Shown here: positions 6,026-6,673 of the stretch, one piece after another | Layout of the letters: every line of letters starts with the position of its first letter | Numbering within the stretch: position 1 is the first letter of the stretch | Assembly (NCBI GenBank): GCA_018714665.1 | Contig: DVNA01000166.1 | Location: 1 to 6,673 of the forward strand | Direction: 5' to 3' | From: Candidatus Gallibacteroides avistercoris | GTDB taxonomy: Bacteria; Bacteroidota; Bacteroidia; Bacteroidales; CHK158-818 | DNA: 6,673 nucleotides | Program-made: the position numbers and the translations under genes | Notes under the pieces: model-generated | Told to the model about the DNA's origin: nothing | What the model saw: the letters and a program-made list of their open reading frames with translations, nothing else | Database searches by the model: none

Positions 6026-6673
6026 TTATAAAATAATTCGTTTCAACCGCAAACTGTTCAGCACCACCGACACGGAACTGAAAGCCATCGCCGCACCGGC
6101 AATCATGGGGTTCAGCAAGAACCCGCAAAGGGGAAACAGTATTCCAGCTGCAACCGGAATGGCAATCACATTATATATAAAGGCCCAAAAGAGGTTCCGG
6201 CGCATACAAGCTACCGTCTCTTTTGAAAGGACAATCGCTTTGGGAAGGAGGGTTAAATCGGAGGTAATGAGGGTCATCATAGCAACGCTCATCGCCACAT
6301 CGGTACCTTTCCCCATGGCTACGCTGACATCGGCAACTGCCAATGCCTGCGAATCGTTGATCCCGTCGCCTACCATGGCCACTACACGGCCCTCCTGCTG
6401 CAACGAGCGTACATAGTTTTCCTTGTCCGAGGGAAGAGCCGACGCCCGTACCCTGTCTATTCCCGCCTGACGGGCAATGGCTTGTGCCGTCCGTTCATTA
6501 TCGCCGGTAAGCATACACACCTCTATACCCATCTCTTTGAGCCGGGCAATAGCCTCTACCGACTTCGGCTTAATGGGATCAGAGATGGCCGCCATGACCC
6601 ATATCTTTTTCGTATCGCCGAACAGGACAATACTTCTGCCCTCTTCCTGCCACTCTTTTATACGCTCTTTCAT
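6026..6673 (-). CDS. copA: Copper-translocating P1B-type ATPase, C-terminal part (runs off right edge)
   Basis: This is the last 215 codons of a larger gene; the Met codon at the window edge is internal, because known family members (about 650-850 residues) extend far upstream. Visible in the fragment are the end of the nucleotide-binding domain, TGDNE (56-60, the TGD motif) and the P-domain hinge GDGINDSQA (102-110). Two membrane helices follow, at about 160-181 and 187-206. The first contains YN (167-168) and the second MAFSSVSVVLNSLRL, which correspond to the Cu(I)-site residues YN and MxxSS of CopA-type pumps. The phosphorylated DKTGT, the CPC helix and any N-terminal HMA domains are outside the window. 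The protein would export Cu(I) from the cytoplasm across the inner membrane using ATP. It shares an operon with the HMA protein gene downstream. Silver transport is possible; zinc/cadmium type is disfavoured by the transmembrane motifs. Confidence 0.93.
   Translation of the reverse strand: MKERIKEWQEEGRSIVLFGDTKKIWVMAAISDPIKPKSVEAIARLKEMGIEVCMLTGDNERTAQAIARQAGIDRVRASALPSDKENYVRSLQQEGRVVAMVGDGINDSQALAVADVSVAMGKGTDVAMSVAMMTLITSDLTLLPKAIVLSKETVACMRRNLFWAFIYNVIAIPVAAGILFPLCGFLLNPMIAGAAMAFSSVSVVLNSLRLKRIIL

Noticed and set aside
5750..6031. Plus-strand open frame of 93 codons
   Set aside because: It overlaps the MBL stop, the terminator hairpin and the whole HMA gene on the other strand; the product has no family character.
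1..6673. Mobile element, phage, CRISPR array or defence system
   Set aside because: No transposase, integrase, terminal repeats, repeat-spacer pattern or toxin/nuclease gene is present; all genes belong to housekeeping, envelope or metal-handling families.

Overview
The window looks like ordinary chromosome from a member of the Bacteroidales (phylum Bacteroidota). Three observations support this. An alanyl-tRNA synthetase gene is divergent from an M23 peptidase gene, an arrangement I recall from this order. A clean TTTG-N19-TAnnTTTG promoter of the Bacteroidota type is present. Most starts lack a Shine-Dalgarno sequence and have A-rich leaders instead. I cannot name the genus from sequence alone.

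Layout, left to right. Positions 1-679 (minus) hold the 5' part of a membrane-anchored M23 (LytM/peptidoglycan endopeptidase-like) gene that runs off the left edge. Positions 680-894 are a divergent promoter region with a well-formed promoter for the M23 gene, a 20-bp perfect inverted repeat over its -7 box, and a weaker candidate for alaS. Positions 895-3513 (plus) are a complete alaS of 872 codons with all editing and C-Ala motifs. It is followed by a perfect 38-bp palindrome (3534-3571) that probably acts as its terminator. Positions 3757-4812 (plus) encode a secreted right-handed beta-helix protein of the pectate-lyase-superfamily fold. After 42 bases comes 4855-5769 (plus), a metallo-beta-lactamase-fold hydrolase with a twin-arginine-like N-terminus. 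A 13-bp-stem hairpin (5771-5802) separates this unit from a convergent minus-strand operon. That operon contains a copper-type P1B ATPase (3' part only, 6026-6673) and, 10 bases downstream, a 70-residue HMA-domain metallochaperone (5803-6015).

Functionally there are four units. Two are housekeeping: a cell-wall peptidase and tRNA-Ala charging. One is a two-gene exported pair (beta-helix protein plus MBL hydrolase) of unknown substrate. The last is a copper export/chaperone operon in which the small HMA protein probably hands Cu(I) to the ATPase. I found no mobile element, CRISPR array, tRNA, rRNA or phage gene, and no convincing new multi-gene system. The points most worth a second look are the divergent promoter with its palindrome, the T-tract-free perfect palindrome after alaS, and the beta-helix/MBL pair.
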